Shown piece after piece: positions 29,128 through 37,517 of a DNA stretch of 45,533 bases (positions are counted from its first letter, which is position 1; every line of letters starts with the position of its first letter). This DNA comes from Paracidovorax wautersii (GTDB taxonomy: Bacteria; Pseudomonadota; Gammaproteobacteria; Burkholderiales; Burkholderiaceae_C), in contig WNDQ01000029.1 of NCBI GenBank assembly GCA_009912175.1, positions 1 to 45,533 of the forward strand, read 5' to 3'. The translations under genes were made by a program, and so were the position numbers. The notes beneath the pieces were generated by a model, which had not been told where the DNA came from, made no database searches, and saw only the letters and a program-made list of their open reading frames with translations.

Positions 29128-29153
29128 AAAAGAGACGCCGCGGCGTCTCTTTT
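29128..29153. terminator. Bidirectional intrinsic terminator between fur and hprK
   Basis: AAAAGAGACGCCG and CGGCGTCTCTTTT form a perfect 13-bp palindrome with an A-run on one side and a T-run on the other. It lies between the convergent fur and hprK genes, so it can terminate both transcripts. Confidence 0.9.
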
Positions 29154-29175
29154 GCGTTGGGGGTGCGCGATAGAC

Positions 29176-30120
29176 CTAGTCGCCGCGTTCCATGGCCTGG
29201 CGATGGCGCTCGACGAACAGGTCATAGGTGTTGATGCCGCGCAGCTGCAGGATGGCGTTGCGCACGGCGGCCTCGACCAGCACGGCGATGTTGCGGCCGG
29301 CCACCACCTGGATCACCACCTTGCGCACTGGCACGCCCAGCACGTTCTGCGTGAGCGGCTCGTGCGGCAGGCGGTCGTACTCGCGTTCGAGCGTTTCGCG
29401 ACGCACCAGGTGCACGATCATCTTGAGCCGCATGCGGCGCCGCACGGCGGTCTCGCCGAAGATGGCCTGGATGTCGAGCAGGCCGATGCCGCGCACCTCC
29501 AGCAGGTTCTGCAGCAGGTCGGGGCAGCGGCCCTCGATGGTGGTCTGGTTGATGCGGTAGAGGTCGACCGCGTCGTCGGCGACCAGGCCGTTGCCGCGCG
29601 AGATCAGCTCCAGCCCGAGCTCGCTCTTGCCCAGGCCCGACTCGCCCGTGATCAGCACGCCCATGCCCAGGATGTCCATGAACACGCCGTGCATGGTGGT
29701 GCGGTCGGCGAAGTGTTTGGACAGATAGGCGCGCAGCACGTCGATGACGAAGGCGGCCGACTCGTGCGTGGCGAACAGCGGGATCTGTGCGCGCTCGCAC
29801 ATGGTCAGCAGCAGCTCGGGCGGCTGCTGGCCGTCGGCCAGGATCAGCGCCGGAGGTTCGAGCTGGAGGATGCGCGAGATGCGGCGCGTCGAGTTCTCGG
29901 ACTCCATGATGTAGCGGATCTCGCGCCCGCCCAGGATCTGCAGGCGATAGGGATGGATGTAGTTGAGGTAGCCGACCAGGTCCGCGCCCGACGTGGCCTC
30001 GCGCACGGCGACCTCGTCGAAGCGGCGCTCGCCCGCGCCATGGCCGGCCAGCCATTGCCATTGCAGCGAGGCACGATGGTCTTCAAACAGCGCATCGGCG
30101 CTGACGGCTGTGGGTTTCAT
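29176..30120 (-). CDS. hprK: HPr kinase/phosphorylase
   Basis: HprK phosphorylates and dephosphorylates a serine of the phosphocarrier HPr, linking metabolic state to regulation. The 314-residue protein has the N-terminal domain up to about residue 130 and a kinase domain with Walker [16 protein letters not shown], the [11 protein letters not shown] region, the family signature [15 protein letters not shown] and the C-terminal [22 protein letters not shown]. It lies 46 bases downstream of ptsN on the same strand. In Burkholderiales this pair belongs to the PTS-Ntr regulatory branch rather than to sugar transport. Confidence 0.96.
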   Translation of the reverse strand: MKPTAVSADALFEDHRASLQWQWLAGHGAGERRFDEVAVREATSGADLVGYLNYIHPYRLQILGGREIRYIMESENSTRRISRILQLEPPALILADGQQPPELLLTMCERAQIPLFATHESAAFVIDVLRAYLSKHFADRTTMHGVFMDILGMGVLITGESGLGKSELGLELISRGNGLVADDAVDLYRINQTTIEGRCPDLLQNLLEVRGIGLLDIQAIFGETAVRRRMRLKMIVHLVRRETLEREYDRLPHEPLTQNVLGVPVRKVVIQVVAGRNIAVLVEAAVRNAILQLRGINTYDLFVERHRQAMERGD

Positions 30121-30166
30121 GGCGACGCGGAACGGGAGAAAACGCGGTCGACGGGCGGGCGACGCC

Positions 30167-30637
30167 TCAGGCGGTCGTGGCGGTCGGCTGCCAGTTGGCG
30201 ATCAGGCCGTAGAGCGTGGCGACGTCGCAGGCGTTGCGGATTTTTTCGCGCAACACGCTGTCGCTGAGCAGTTCGGCGATCTCCGAGAGGATTTCCAGAT
30301 GCTTTTGCGTGGCGGCCTCGGGCACCAGCAAAAAGATGAGCAGATTCACGGGCTGCTCGTCGGGGGCGTCGAAACCGATGGGGTTTTCCAGCCGCAGCAC
30401 GGCGGCCATGGGCGACTTCAGGCCCTTGATGCGGCCGTGCGGGATGGCCACGCCATGACCCAGGCCGGTCGAGCCCAGTCGCTCTCGCGCAAACAGGCTG
30501 TCGGTCACCAGGGCACGGCTGAGGCCGTGCTGGCTTTCAAACAGCAAACCCGCCTCTTCGAAGGCGCGCTTTTTACTGGTGGCGTCCACGTCCACAAGAA
30601 CCTGGGCCAGGGGCAGGATGGCAGAGAGTCTGTTCAT
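30167..30637 (-). CDS. ptsN: Nitrogen-PTS EIIA component PtsN
   Basis: PtsN is the EIIA-type output protein of the PTS-Ntr phosphorelay, a regulator of potassium and nitrogen metabolism. The 156-residue protein contains the phosphorylation site in [11 protein letters not shown], with His67 as the likely phosphorylated residue, followed by [21 protein letters not shown] and [28 protein letters not shown]. Upstream genes often found with it (rpoN, hpf) are not here; instead pgpA is divergent. In E. coli, EIIA-Ntr binds TrkA, and a trkA-trkH pair is present 20 kb away in this window. Confidence 0.95.
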   Translation of the reverse strand: MNRLSAILPLAQVLVDVDATSKKRAFEEAGLLFESQHGLSRALVTDSLFARERLGSTGLGHGVAIPHGRIKGLKSPMAAVLRLENPIGFDAPDEQPVNLLIFLLVPEAATQKHLEILSEIAELLSDSVLREKIRNACDVATLYGLIANWQPTATTA

Positions 30638-30728
30638 AGCGTTCGTTAATTATGCACCCAGAGGGCAGCTTCATGACAAGGCCCGGCCACGAATGGGCCA
30701 GCGCTTGTTTTGTCGCGACAATAGGGGC

Positions 30729-31313
30729 ATGCCCTTGTTTTCCTTTCGCCGAGCGCCCGAGGCGCCAGCCACCGACGCCCCCGAGGCCGACGTTTCCCCG
30801 CCCGCACGGCCGCAGCCCGCGGTGACCCTGCGCTTCATGTGCGCCCATCCGGCACGCCTGGTGGCGCTGGCCTTTGGCGCCGGCCTGTCGCCGGTGGCGC
30901 CCGGCACGGTCGGCACGCTGTGGGCCTGGGCGACCTTCGAGCTGCTGGCGCTGTGGCTCAACGAGGCGCAACTCGGCTGGCTGATCCTGGTGAATCTGCC
31001 GGTGGGCTGGCTGGTCTGCACGGTGACGGCGCGCCACCTCGGGCGTGACGACCCCAGCCCGGTGGTCTGGGACGAGGTGGTGGCCTTCTGGCTGGTGCTG
31101 TGGCTGATCACGCCGGCCGGCTGGCAGGCGCAACTGGCCGCCTTCGTGCTGTTCCGTTTCTTCGACGCCGTCAAGCCGCAGCCCGTGCGCTGGGCCGATC
31201 AGACCTTCAAGGGGCAGGGCGCGCGCGGCGGTTTCGGCATCATGTTCGACGATCTGGTGGCCGCGTTCTGCGCGCTGCTGGTGATCGCGGCCTGGCGTTT
31301 CGTCGCCGGCTGA
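30729..31313 (+). CDS. pgpA: Phosphatidylglycerophosphatase A
   Basis: PgpA removes the phosphate from phosphatidylglycerol phosphate in the inner membrane. The 194-residue protein has an N-terminal acidic and proline-rich extension of about 30 residues, then the family core: FGAGLSPVAPGTVGTLWAW, a hydrophobic span, DPSPVVWDEVVAFWLVLW (conserved acidic active site), FRFFDAVKPQPVRWAD and GGFGIMFDDLVAA. The start at 30729 lies inside a longer open frame; upstream residues lack family character. It is followed 24 bases later by pncC. The typical Burkholderiales neighbour thiL is elsewhere in the window. Confidence 0.94.
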   Translation: MPLFSFRRAPEAPATDAPEADVSPPARPQPAVTLRFMCAHPARLVALAFGAGLSPVAPGTVGTLWAWATFELLALWLNEAQLGWLILVNLPVGWLVCTVTARHLGRDDPSPVVWDEVVAFWLVLWLITPAGWQAQLAAFVLFRFFDAVKPQPVRWADQTFKGQGARGGFGIMFDDLVAAFCALLVIAAWRFVAG

Positions 31314-31337
31314 CGGTTTGCACGACGGCCCGCTGCC

Positions 31338-31883
31338 ATGAACCTCGACGACTGCAATCCCCCCGTGCTGCCCGATGGGCGGCCGGCCAGCGGCGCGGAC
31401 CTGGCCGAACTGGCCGTGCTGCTGTGCGATCAGTTGCTCGCGCGGCGCTGGATGCTGACCACCGCCGAGAGCTGCACCGGCGGCCTGATCGCAGCCGCCT
31501 GCACCGAGCTGGCCGGCTCCAGCCGCTGGTTCGAGCGCGGTTTCGTGACCTATTCGAACGCGGCCAAGGCCGAGCTGCTGGGTGTTCCGTATGAATTGCT
31601 GGAGGCCCATGGCGCCGTCAGCGAACCCGTGGTGCGCGAGATGGCGGCCGGCGCCGTGCGGCGTTCGCAGGCGCAGGTGGGCGTGTCCGTCAGCGGTGTG
31701 GCCGGGCCGGATGGCGGCAGTCCCAACAAGCCCGTGGGCACGGTGTGTTTTGGCTACGCCGTGGGCCGGCGTGTGATGGCCGAGACCTGCCATTTCGCCG
31801 GCGACCGCCAGGCGGTGCGCCGCGCGAGCGTGGCGCATGCGCTGGGCCGGCTGATCGAGCTGGTGGCCGCGCGGCCGCTGTAA
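31338..31883 (+). CDS. pncC: Nicotinamide-nucleotide amidohydrolase (CinA C-terminal type)
   Basis: PncC deamidates nicotinamide mononucleotide to nicotinate mononucleotide in NAD recycling. The 181-residue protein is the stand-alone CinA C-terminal domain. It has the signature LTTAESCTGGLIAAACTELAGSS with Ser45 as the likely catalytic serine, GFVTYSNAAKAELLGVP, GAVSEPVVREMAAGA and SVSGVAGPDGGSPNKPVGTV. It follows pgpA closely. Its stop codon overlaps the sequence AACAGGTTCTCA, which matches the outer end and target site of the 268-bp mobile elements. Confidence 0.94.
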   Translation: MNLDDCNPPVLPDGRPASGADLAELAVLLCDQLLARRWMLTTAESCTGGLIAAACTELAGSSRWFERGFVTYSNAAKAELLGVPYELLEAHGAVSEPVVREMAAGAVRRSQAQVGVSVSGVAGPDGGSPNKPVGTVCFGYAVGRRVMAETCHFAGDRQAVRRASVAHALGRLIELVAARPL

Positions 31884-31891
31884 ACAGGTTC

Positions 31892-33190
31892 TCAAAGCGA
31901 CTGCCGCAGCGCGCGCAGGATCTTCTGGCCAGGGTGGCCTTCGGCCGTGATGCCCAGGCGTTGCTGCTCGGCCTGGACGGCTTCGCGCGTGCGGGCGCCG
32001 ATCATGCCGTCGGCGCTGCCGATGTCGTGGCCGCGCATGATCAGCAGGGTCTGCAGCTCGCGCCGCTCGGCGCGTGACAGGCCCGGGTCGTCGGTCGGCC
32101 AGGGCGTCACGAAGGGACCGCCGCCGCGCAGCCGGTCCGACAGGTGGGCGATGGCCAGGCCGTAGCTCTCGGCCGCGTTGTAGGAATAGATGGCGTCGAA
32201 ATTGCGCGTGACCACAAAGGCCGGTCCCTGCGGGCCCGCGGGCAGCAGCAGCGCGGCCGGCGTGGTGCCGGCGGGCAGCGTGGTGCCGTCCACGCGCAGC
32301 ACGCCCAGCGCGGTCCAGCGGCTCATGGGCTGCTTGTTGCGGCGCCCGGCCACGCTGGCGTCGAAGCCGGCGGGCAGCCGCACCTCGTAGCCCCAGGCCA
32401 TGTCGTCGCGCCAGCCGGCCTTGGCCAGGAAGTTGGCGGTGGAGGCAAGCGCGTCGGGCACGCTGTCGACCAGGTCGCGGCGGCCGTCGCCGTCGAAGTC
32501 CACGGCCAGGCGCAGGTAGGTCGAGGGCATGAACTGCGTGTGCCCGAAGGCGCCGGCCCACGAACCGACCAGGCGATCGGCCGGCACATGCTCGTCCTGG
32601 ATGATCTGCAGCGTGGCGATGAGCTCGCCCTGGAAGTAGGCCTGGCGCCGGCCGAAGCACGAGAGCGTCGACAGCGAGGTCAGCAGCGGCCGGCCGCCGA
32701 AGTTCTGGCCGTAGTTGCTCTCCACGCCCCAGACCGCGACGACGGTGGCCGGGTCGACCCCAAAACGCTGCTGCACGCGCTGCAGCACCTCGCCCCACTG
32801 CGCCAGCATGCGCTGGCCGTCGCGCACACGCTCGTCGTCGACCAGCGCGGCCAGGTAGTCCCAGATCGGGGTCTTGAACTCGGGCTGGGCATCGAGCAGC
32901 GGCAAGATGGTGGCGTCGGGCTGCACGTCGCGCAGGTTGGCGTCGAAGGTGGCGGTGGAGATACCCTTGTCGGACGCCGGCCCGCGCAGCCGCGCCAGGC
33001 AGGCCTGGAAGGCGGCGCCGTCGAGCGCGGGCGGCGGCGCGGCCTGCGCATTCTGCTGGGCTTGCGCGGGGCTGGGCATGGCGCCAGCGGCCAGGCCCGC
33101 CAGGGCCAGCGCCAGGGCGGCCAGGCTAGATCGGCGGGGCCGGCGCTGGGCGATGGCGGGCGAGGTGGGCAGGGGCAGTCTCTGGAGCAT
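31892..33190 (-). CDS. Periplasmic lytic murein transglycosylase, MltB family
   Basis: This enzyme cleaves peptidoglycan glycan strands, leaving 1,6-anhydro ends. The 432-residue precursor has an N-terminal export signal (SSLAALALALAGLAAGAMPSPAQA) without a lipobox cysteine. The transglycosylase domain shows ERVRDGQRMLAQ, the catalytic glutamate in VVAVWGVESNYGQNFG, LSCFGRRQAYFQGELIATLQI, GSWAGAFGHTQFMPSTYLRLAVDFDGDGRRD and NFDAIYSYNAAESYGLAIAHLSDRL. The last 60 residues form a peptidoglycan-binding domain (LSRAERRELQTLLIMRGHDIG and following). I chose the start at 33190. The stop codon TGA overlaps a mobile-element boundary-like sequence. Confidence 0.93.
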   Translation of the reverse strand: MLQRLPLPTSPAIAQRRPRRSSLAALALALAGLAAGAMPSPAQAQQNAQAAPPPALDGAAFQACLARLRGPASDKGISTATFDANLRDVQPDATILPLLDAQPEFKTPIWDYLAALVDDERVRDGQRMLAQWGEVLQRVQQRFGVDPATVVAVWGVESNYGQNFGGRPLLTSLSTLSCFGRRQAYFQGELIATLQIIQDEHVPADRLVGSWAGAFGHTQFMPSTYLRLAVDFDGDGRRDLVDSVPDALASTANFLAKAGWRDDMAWGYEVRLPAGFDASVAGRRNKQPMSRWTALGVLRVDGTTLPAGTTPAALLLPAGPQGPAFVVTRNFDAIYSYNAAESYGLAIAHLSDRLRGGGPFVTPWPTDDPGLSRAERRELQTLLIMRGHDIGSADGMIGARTREAVQAEQQRLGITAEGHPGQKILRALRQSL

Positions 33191-33266
33191 GCCCCCATTC
33201 TGCCGCGAGGTCACGCTGCGCTGGCATGATGCCGCCACACGCCATCGGCGACACGATCCCGACCAC

Positions 33267-33428
33267 TAGGGCCTGTTCACACTATTTTTGGAGTCGCGAA
33301 GCCATGAAAAACCCCGCCACTCGGCGTTGCACGGCTTGGACGTATGTCCATACGCCCGGCGCCGTGCGCCTTGATTGGCAGGGTTTTTCATGGCTTCGCG
33401 ACTCCAAAAATAGTGTGAACAGGCCCTA
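33267..33428. mobile_element. 162-bp near-perfect palindromic element upstream of the Kef antiporter gene
   Basis: The outer arms of 48 bases (33267-33314 and 33381-33428) are perfect inverted copies. The centre of symmetry is CGTATG-TC-CATACG at 33341-33354, exactly mid-element, so the whole segment is one long imperfect hairpin. The outermost TA may be a target duplication. The ends share CCTGTTCAC and the following T-rich stretch with the 268-bp elements elsewhere in the window, which suggests a related transposase. It is non-coding and ends 21 bases before the next start codon. Confidence 0.85.
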
Positions 33429-33449
33429 ATCAACACAAAGGAATCCAAC

Positions 33450-35285
33450 ATGGCCGCAGCCGAAAGCGAAGGAGTGCACCAACTGGTGCAGGTGGTGACG
33501 TTGCTGGGTGCGGCGGTGGTGGCCGTGCCGCTGTTCCGGCGGCTGGGCCTGGGTTCGGTGCTGGGCTACCTGGCCGCGGGCCTGGCGATCGGGCCCTTCG
33601 GGCTGGGCATTTTTTCGGACTCGCAGGCCATCCTGCACATTGCCGACCTGGGCGTGGTGATGTTCCTGTTCGTGATCGGCCTGGAGATGCGCCCGGCCCA
33701 CCTGTGGAGCCTGCGGCGCGACATCTTCGGCCTGGGCGCGCTGCAGATCGCCGTGTGCTCGGCGCTGCTGACCGGCGTGGCCTGGCTGCTGGGCTGGCCG
33801 CTGGCCACGGCCTTCATCGGCGCCAGCGGTTTTGTACTCACCTCCACCGCCATCGTGATGCAGCTGCTGGGCGAGCGTGGCGACATCAGCCAGCCGCGCG
33901 GCCAGCGCATCGTCTCCATTCTGCTGTTCGAGGACCTGCTCATCGTGCCGCTGCTGGCGCTGGTGGCGGTGCTCTCGCCCGAGCTGCACGACGACAGCCG
34001 GCCCGCGTGGCAGTCCATCCTGACGGCGCTGGGCTCGCTGGCCGTGCTGCTGGCGGCCGGGCGCTGGCTGCTCAACCCCATGTTCCGCGTGCTGGCCCAG
34101 GCCAAGGCGCGCGAGGTGATGACGGCGGCCGCGCTGCTGGTCGTGCTGGGCGCGGCGTTGCTGATGCAATGGGGTGGCCTGTCGATGGCCATGGGCGCCT
34201 TCCTGGCCGGCGTGCTGCTGTCGGGCTCGATCTTCCGTCACCAGATCGAGGCCGACATCGAGCCGTTTCGCGGCATCTTGCTGGGCCTGTTCTTTCTGGG
34301 CGTGGGCATGGCGCTGGACATCGGCGTGGTCACGGCCGCCTGGCCGCTGGTGACGGCGGGCGTGCTGCTGTTCATGGCCGTCAAGGCGGCCTGCATCTAT
34401 GCCGTGGCGCGCGCCACGCGCAGCTCGCCAGCCGACGCGCGCGACCGCGCCGTGCTGATGGCGCAGGGCGGCGAATTTGCCTTCGTGCTGTTCGCCGCCG
34501 CGCTGTCGGCGCGCGTGATCGACGCGCAGGCGGCGGCCAGCTTCACCGCCATCGTCGTGCTGTCGATGGCGCTCACGCCGCTGGCCGTGATCGTGGTGGG
34601 GCGGCTGGCGCCGCGTGAGCCCGAGGTCTCGGACACGGTCGATGCGGCGCAGGACTTGCGCGGGCAGGTGCTCATCATCGGCTTCGGCCGCTTCGCCCAG
34701 GTCGCCAGCCAGGGACTGCTGGCGCGCGGCGTGGAAGTGAGCATCATCGACAACGACACCAGCATGATCAAGGCGGCCGCCAGCTTCGGCTTCAAGGTCT
34801 ACTACGGTGACGGCACGCGCCTGGACGTGCTGCACGCCAGCGGCGCCGGCACGGCCCAGGCCATCCTGGTGTGCACCGACCGGCCCGAGGCCACGCTGCG
34901 CATCGCCGAGCTCGTGCACCACACCTTCCCGCAGGCAAGGCTGCTGGTGCGGGCCTTTGACCGCGGCCACGCGCTCAAGCTGGTCGAGCTGGGCGTGGAC
35001 TACCAGATCCGCGAGACGCTGGAGTCCGCCCTGCTGTTCGGCGAAGAGGCGCTGCGCCTGCTCGGCGTGCCCGACGACCAGGCCGCCGAGATCGCTGACG
35101 ACGTGCGCCGCAAGGACGCCGAGCGTTTCGAGCTGCAGGTGGCCAACGGCGACCTCAAGGCCGGCCGCAACCTCATGCGCGGCAACATCGTCAAGCCGCA
35201 GCCGCTGACCAAACCCAAACGCGAGGGGCAGGTGATCGGCCTGCCGGCGGAGTCGGCCGCCACGGTCGAAAAGCCGGCCGGTTGA
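33450..35285 (+). CDS. Kef-type K+/H+ antiporter with TrkA-N domain
   Basis: This is a CPA2-family monovalent cation/proton antiporter. The 611-residue protein has about 12 membrane segments between residues 10 and 390, including LGYLAAGLAIGPFGLG, FLFVIGLEMRPAHLW, SGFVLTSTAIVMQLL, ILLFEDLLIVPLLALVAVL and LLGLFFLGVGMALDIG. These are typical of KefB/KefC. A cytoplasmic RCK domain follows (GQVLIIGFGRFAQVASQGLL, nucleotide-binding), then a charged tail. KefB/C are gated by glutathione adducts, and gshA is in the same window, but gating by glutathione cannot be confirmed. The palindromic element upstream must have displaced or supplied its promoter region. Confidence 0.92.
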   Translation: MAAAESEGVHQLVQVVTLLGAAVVAVPLFRRLGLGSVLGYLAAGLAIGPFGLGIFSDSQAILHIADLGVVMFLFVIGLEMRPAHLWSLRRDIFGLGALQIAVCSALLTGVAWLLGWPLATAFIGASGFVLTSTAIVMQLLGERGDISQPRGQRIVSILLFEDLLIVPLLALVAVLSPELHDDSRPAWQSILTALGSLAVLLAAGRWLLNPMFRVLAQAKAREVMTAAALLVVLGAALLMQWGGLSMAMGAFLAGVLLSGSIFRHQIEADIEPFRGILLGLFFLGVGMALDIGVVTAAWPLVTAGVLLFMAVKAACIYAVARATRSSPADARDRAVLMAQGGEFAFVLFAAALSARVIDAQAAASFTAIVVLSMALTPLAVIVVGRLAPREPEVSDTVDAAQDLRGQVLIIGFGRFAQVASQGLLARGVEVSIIDNDTSMIKAAASFGFKVYYGDGTRLDVLHASGAGTAQAILVCTDRPEATLRIAELVHHTFPQARLLVRAFDRGHALKLVELGVDYQIRETLESALLFGEEALRLLGVPDDQAAEIADDVRRKDAERFELQVANGDLKAGRNLMRGNIVKPQPLTKPKREGQVIGLPAESAATVEKPAG

Positions 35286-35312
35286 AGACCGGACCTTCGG
35301 TGCTCTGCAGCG

Positions 35313-36104
35313 CTAGGGTGTTGCCGAGCGCGCGGCCTGGCCGATGAAATCCGCCACCGCGCGCGGACGGGAAATCATGGACATATGGCTCGATGCGAGG
35401 CTCTGGACGTGCGCACCGATATCGCTGGCGATGCGGCGCTGGACCCGTGGGGCAAGTGCATTGTCCTGGGTGGTCAGCAGATACCAGCTGGGCTTGCCGT
35501 GCCATGCCGCCTGTGAGATCCGCCCGCTAAAGGCGCTTGCGGATATGGGCTGTTGCGTGGCCGCCAGCACGCGGGCTCGCGCCGGTGCAACATCGCCGGC
35601 CATCACCTGGCGATAGGCCTCGGGGTCGTCAAGCCACACCAGTCCCTGCGCATCAGGCTGCAGCCCTTCCATGGGTGCGTTCAATCTCGCCAGCAGGTCG
35701 ACAACCGACTCGCCACTGTCGGGAACCAGCGCGGACAGATAGACCAGTCCCTTGACGTTGTCGGCGTTGCCGGCTTCCGTGATGACCGCGCCCGCCCAGG
35801 AATGCCCCACCAGCAGTACGGGGCCCTGCTGCCGCGCCAGCACGCGGCGGGTGGCCGCCACATCGTCGGCCAGCGACGTCAACGGGTTCTGCACGGCCGT
35901 GACCCGGTAGCCCTTGCGTTGCAGCGCTTTCACGACGGCCGACCAGCTCGATCCGTCGGCGAAGGCGCCATGGACCAGCACGATGTTGCGCACGGCCCCG
36001 GCCGGGGGCTGGACGGCATCGCTGGCCTGTGCCGTGGTGGTGGCAGCCAGCGCACATGCCGCGACAAGGGCGGCGAGTATCCGGGCGGGTTTGGTCATGG
36101 CCAT
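35313..36104 (-). CDS. Exported alpha/beta hydrolase
   Basis: This encodes a 263-residue hydrolase with an N-terminal signal peptide (ILAALVAACALAATTTAQA, cleaved after about residue 27). The alpha/beta fold is clear: VRNIVLVHGAFADGSSWSAVVKAL (oxyanion hole region), the nucleophile elbow VGHSWAGAVI with its serine, and a late SSHMSMISRPRAVADFI that supplies the histidine. The closest class is the small esterase and non-heme chloroperoxidase-like hydrolases. The substrate is unknown. It is convergent with the Kef gene, and a 268-bp mobile element lies 25 bases upstream of its start. Confidence 0.85.
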   Translation of the reverse strand: MAMTKPARILAALVAACALAATTTAQASDAVQPPAGAVRNIVLVHGAFADGSSWSAVVKALQRKGYRVTAVQNPLTSLADDVAATRRVLARQQGPVLLVGHSWAGAVITEAGNADNVKGLVYLSALVPDSGESVVDLLARLNAPMEGLQPDAQGLVWLDDPEAYRQVMAGDVAPARARVLAATQQPISASAFSGRISQAAWHGKPSWYLLTTQDNALAPRVQRRIASDIGAHVQSLASSHMSMISRPRAVADFIGQAARSATP

Positions 36105-36132
36105 GGATGTTCCTGCTTGCGTTGCGGTTTCA

Positions 36133-36400
36133 GAACCTGTTCACGATCTTTTCATGGGGTGCGTTGCCCCGCCAAAGCAGTGGATGCAAGGCGCAAACCG
36201 CAGGCGGGCTGGTGGCCCGGCGAGGATTTGCAACCCTCTAGAGGCTGCCCTGGCGGGGCAACCCGAAGGGCATGGCTCCAAAACGTGTCCGCTCCGCGTT
36301 GCACGCCTTGACGAGGCCACCGGCATCGCCTGCGCCCTGCGCCTTGATCGCACGCGTTTTGAAGCCATGCGCACCCCATGAAAAGATCGTGAACAGGTTC
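36133..36400. mobile_element. 268-bp palindromic MITE-like element, copy 2
   Basis: This copy is 268 bp, exactly as long as copy 1 and about 94% identical by hand count (roughly 15 differences). Its 31-bp terminal inverted repeats (36133-36163 and 36370-36400) are perfect, so it may be the younger copy. The target duplication is TCA (36130-36132 and 36401-36403), and the right TCA is the stop codon (TGA on the minus strand) of the YciI-like gene. The two internal stems of copy 1 are present but slightly degraded. It fills the gap between the hydrolase and YciI-like genes and encodes nothing credible. Confidence 0.88.
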
Positions 36401-36724
36401 TCAGAGCGCGGGCGCCGCAACCACCGCCGCGCTCATCGCCCATTGCTGCGGCAGGGCTGGCGCGCGGATCGTCGGCTCGAAGCTCTGCACCGAGACCTCG
36501 GCCACCTGATGCACCACGAACGTATCCTCGGCAATCATGCCATCGAGCTCCGCGCGGTTGCTGCAGGTGGCAATGACGAGGCCTCCGGATCGATCTTCGA
36601 GCGGCCCGGCGGCCAGGATGCGGCCCGCCTGGATGTGCTGGGCAAGCCAGTGCCTGTGGGTGTCGATGTGCGCCCTGACTTCTTCAGGCGGGCGGATGTA
36701 CTTGAGGGTGAGGATGTAGATCAT
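36401..36724 (-). CDS. YciI-like family protein
   Basis: This encodes a 107-residue YciI-like (dimeric alpha-beta barrel) protein. The family pattern is visible in MIYILTLKYIRPPEEVRAHIDTHRHWLAQHIQAG, AAGPLEDRSGGLVIATC and AEDTFVVHQVAEVSVQSFEPT. A conserved histidine (in THRHW) and an aspartate (in EDRSGG) may be catalytic in some relatives, but no reaction is established. It lies 29 bases downstream of the azoreductase gene on the same strand, so the pair may be co-transcribed under the divergent LysR regulator. Its stop codon coincides with the target duplication of the adjacent mobile element. Confidence 0.85.
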   Translation of the reverse strand: MIYILTLKYIRPPEEVRAHIDTHRHWLAQHIQAGRILAAGPLEDRSGGLVIATCSNRAELDGMIAEDTFVVHQVAEVSVQSFEPTIRAPALPQQWAMSAAVVAAPAL

Positions 36725-36753
36725 GGTCGCTCCTTTTCGGGTGGGATGAGTCG

Positions 36754-37380
36754 TTACGTCGCCAGGACCTGGCGGGTGGCATCGCGAACGCTGTCGCGCG
36801 CCGCGGAGATCGATGGCGCCGCCAGGGCCTCGCCCTTGGAGAGGTTCTCGGCGCGGATGAAGCGCACATCGGTGACGCCCATGAATCCCAGCGTCGCCTG
36901 GAGATACGGCTCCTGGAAATCCAGGGGCGCGAGAGGGCCGCTCGTGTAGGCGCCGCCCCGCGTCGTCACGACGATGACGCGTTTGCCGGGCGCAAGGCCG
37001 ACCGGCCCCGTCGAGGTGTACTTGAAGGTCCTGCCGGGCTGGACGATGCGATCAATCCAGGCCTTCAACTGGCTCGCGACCGAAAAGTTGTACATGGGCG
37101 CGCCGATGACGATGACGTCGCTGGCGAGAAACTCCGTGACGAGCTGTTCGGAGCGTGCGTGTTCGGCCGCCACGATGGCGGCGCCCGCCGGGATCGACAG
37201 CGGGCGGAATCCCGCGGCGATGGGACCGTCCAAATGCGGGATGACCTCCTGGACGAGGTCGCGGTAGACGACCTTGGCGGTGGGGGCGTTCGCCGACAGG
37301 TCGGCCACCACCAACGCCGTCAGCGTTCGCGATATGGAGGCTTCGCCGAGGATGCTGGAGTCGATGTGAAGCACTTGCAT
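36754..37380 (-). CDS. azoR: FMN-dependent NADH-azoreductase
   Basis: AzoR reduces quinones and azo dyes with NADH and FMN, a response to thiol-reactive electrophiles. The 208-residue protein belongs to the flavodoxin-like family: MQVLHIDSSILGEASISRTLT (phosphate loop for FMN), FLASDVIVIGAPMYNFSVASQLKAWIDRIVQPGRTFKYT and VTTRGGAYTSG. The FMN-contacting P-M-Y-N-F and R-G-G motifs are intact. I chose the ATG at 37380; the frame extends upstream but without family character. It is divergent from a LysR regulator, a common arrangement for such reductases. Confidence 0.93.
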   Translation of the reverse strand: MQVLHIDSSILGEASISRTLTALVVADLSANAPTAKVVYRDLVQEVIPHLDGPIAAGFRPLSIPAGAAIVAAEHARSEQLVTEFLASDVIVIGAPMYNFSVASQLKAWIDRIVQPGRTFKYTSTGPVGLAPGKRVIVVTTRGGAYTSGPLAPLDFQEPYLQATLGFMGVTDVRFIRAENLSKGEALAAPSISAARDSVRDATRQVLAT

Positions 37381-37517
37381 GTTGGAGTTCCGCAGGGAGA
37401 AAGAAGGGTGAAGGGACTGGGCGCCGTGATTCGTCTCACGGGTGTTCAGGATCGCGGAAGGCCTGCTCGGCGTCCAAGACGAAATGTGGGAAAGTTGAGT
37501 CCTCAAAGGACACAACC

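Noticed and set aside
30573-32798. 741-codon minus-strand frame over pgpA and pncC
   Set aside because: It lies opposite two well-identified genes and is an antisense shadow.
33266-33451. Open frames on both strands of the 162-bp palindrome giving nearly the same peptide
   Set aside because: Identical peptides from both strands follow directly from the palindrome and are not evidence of a gene.
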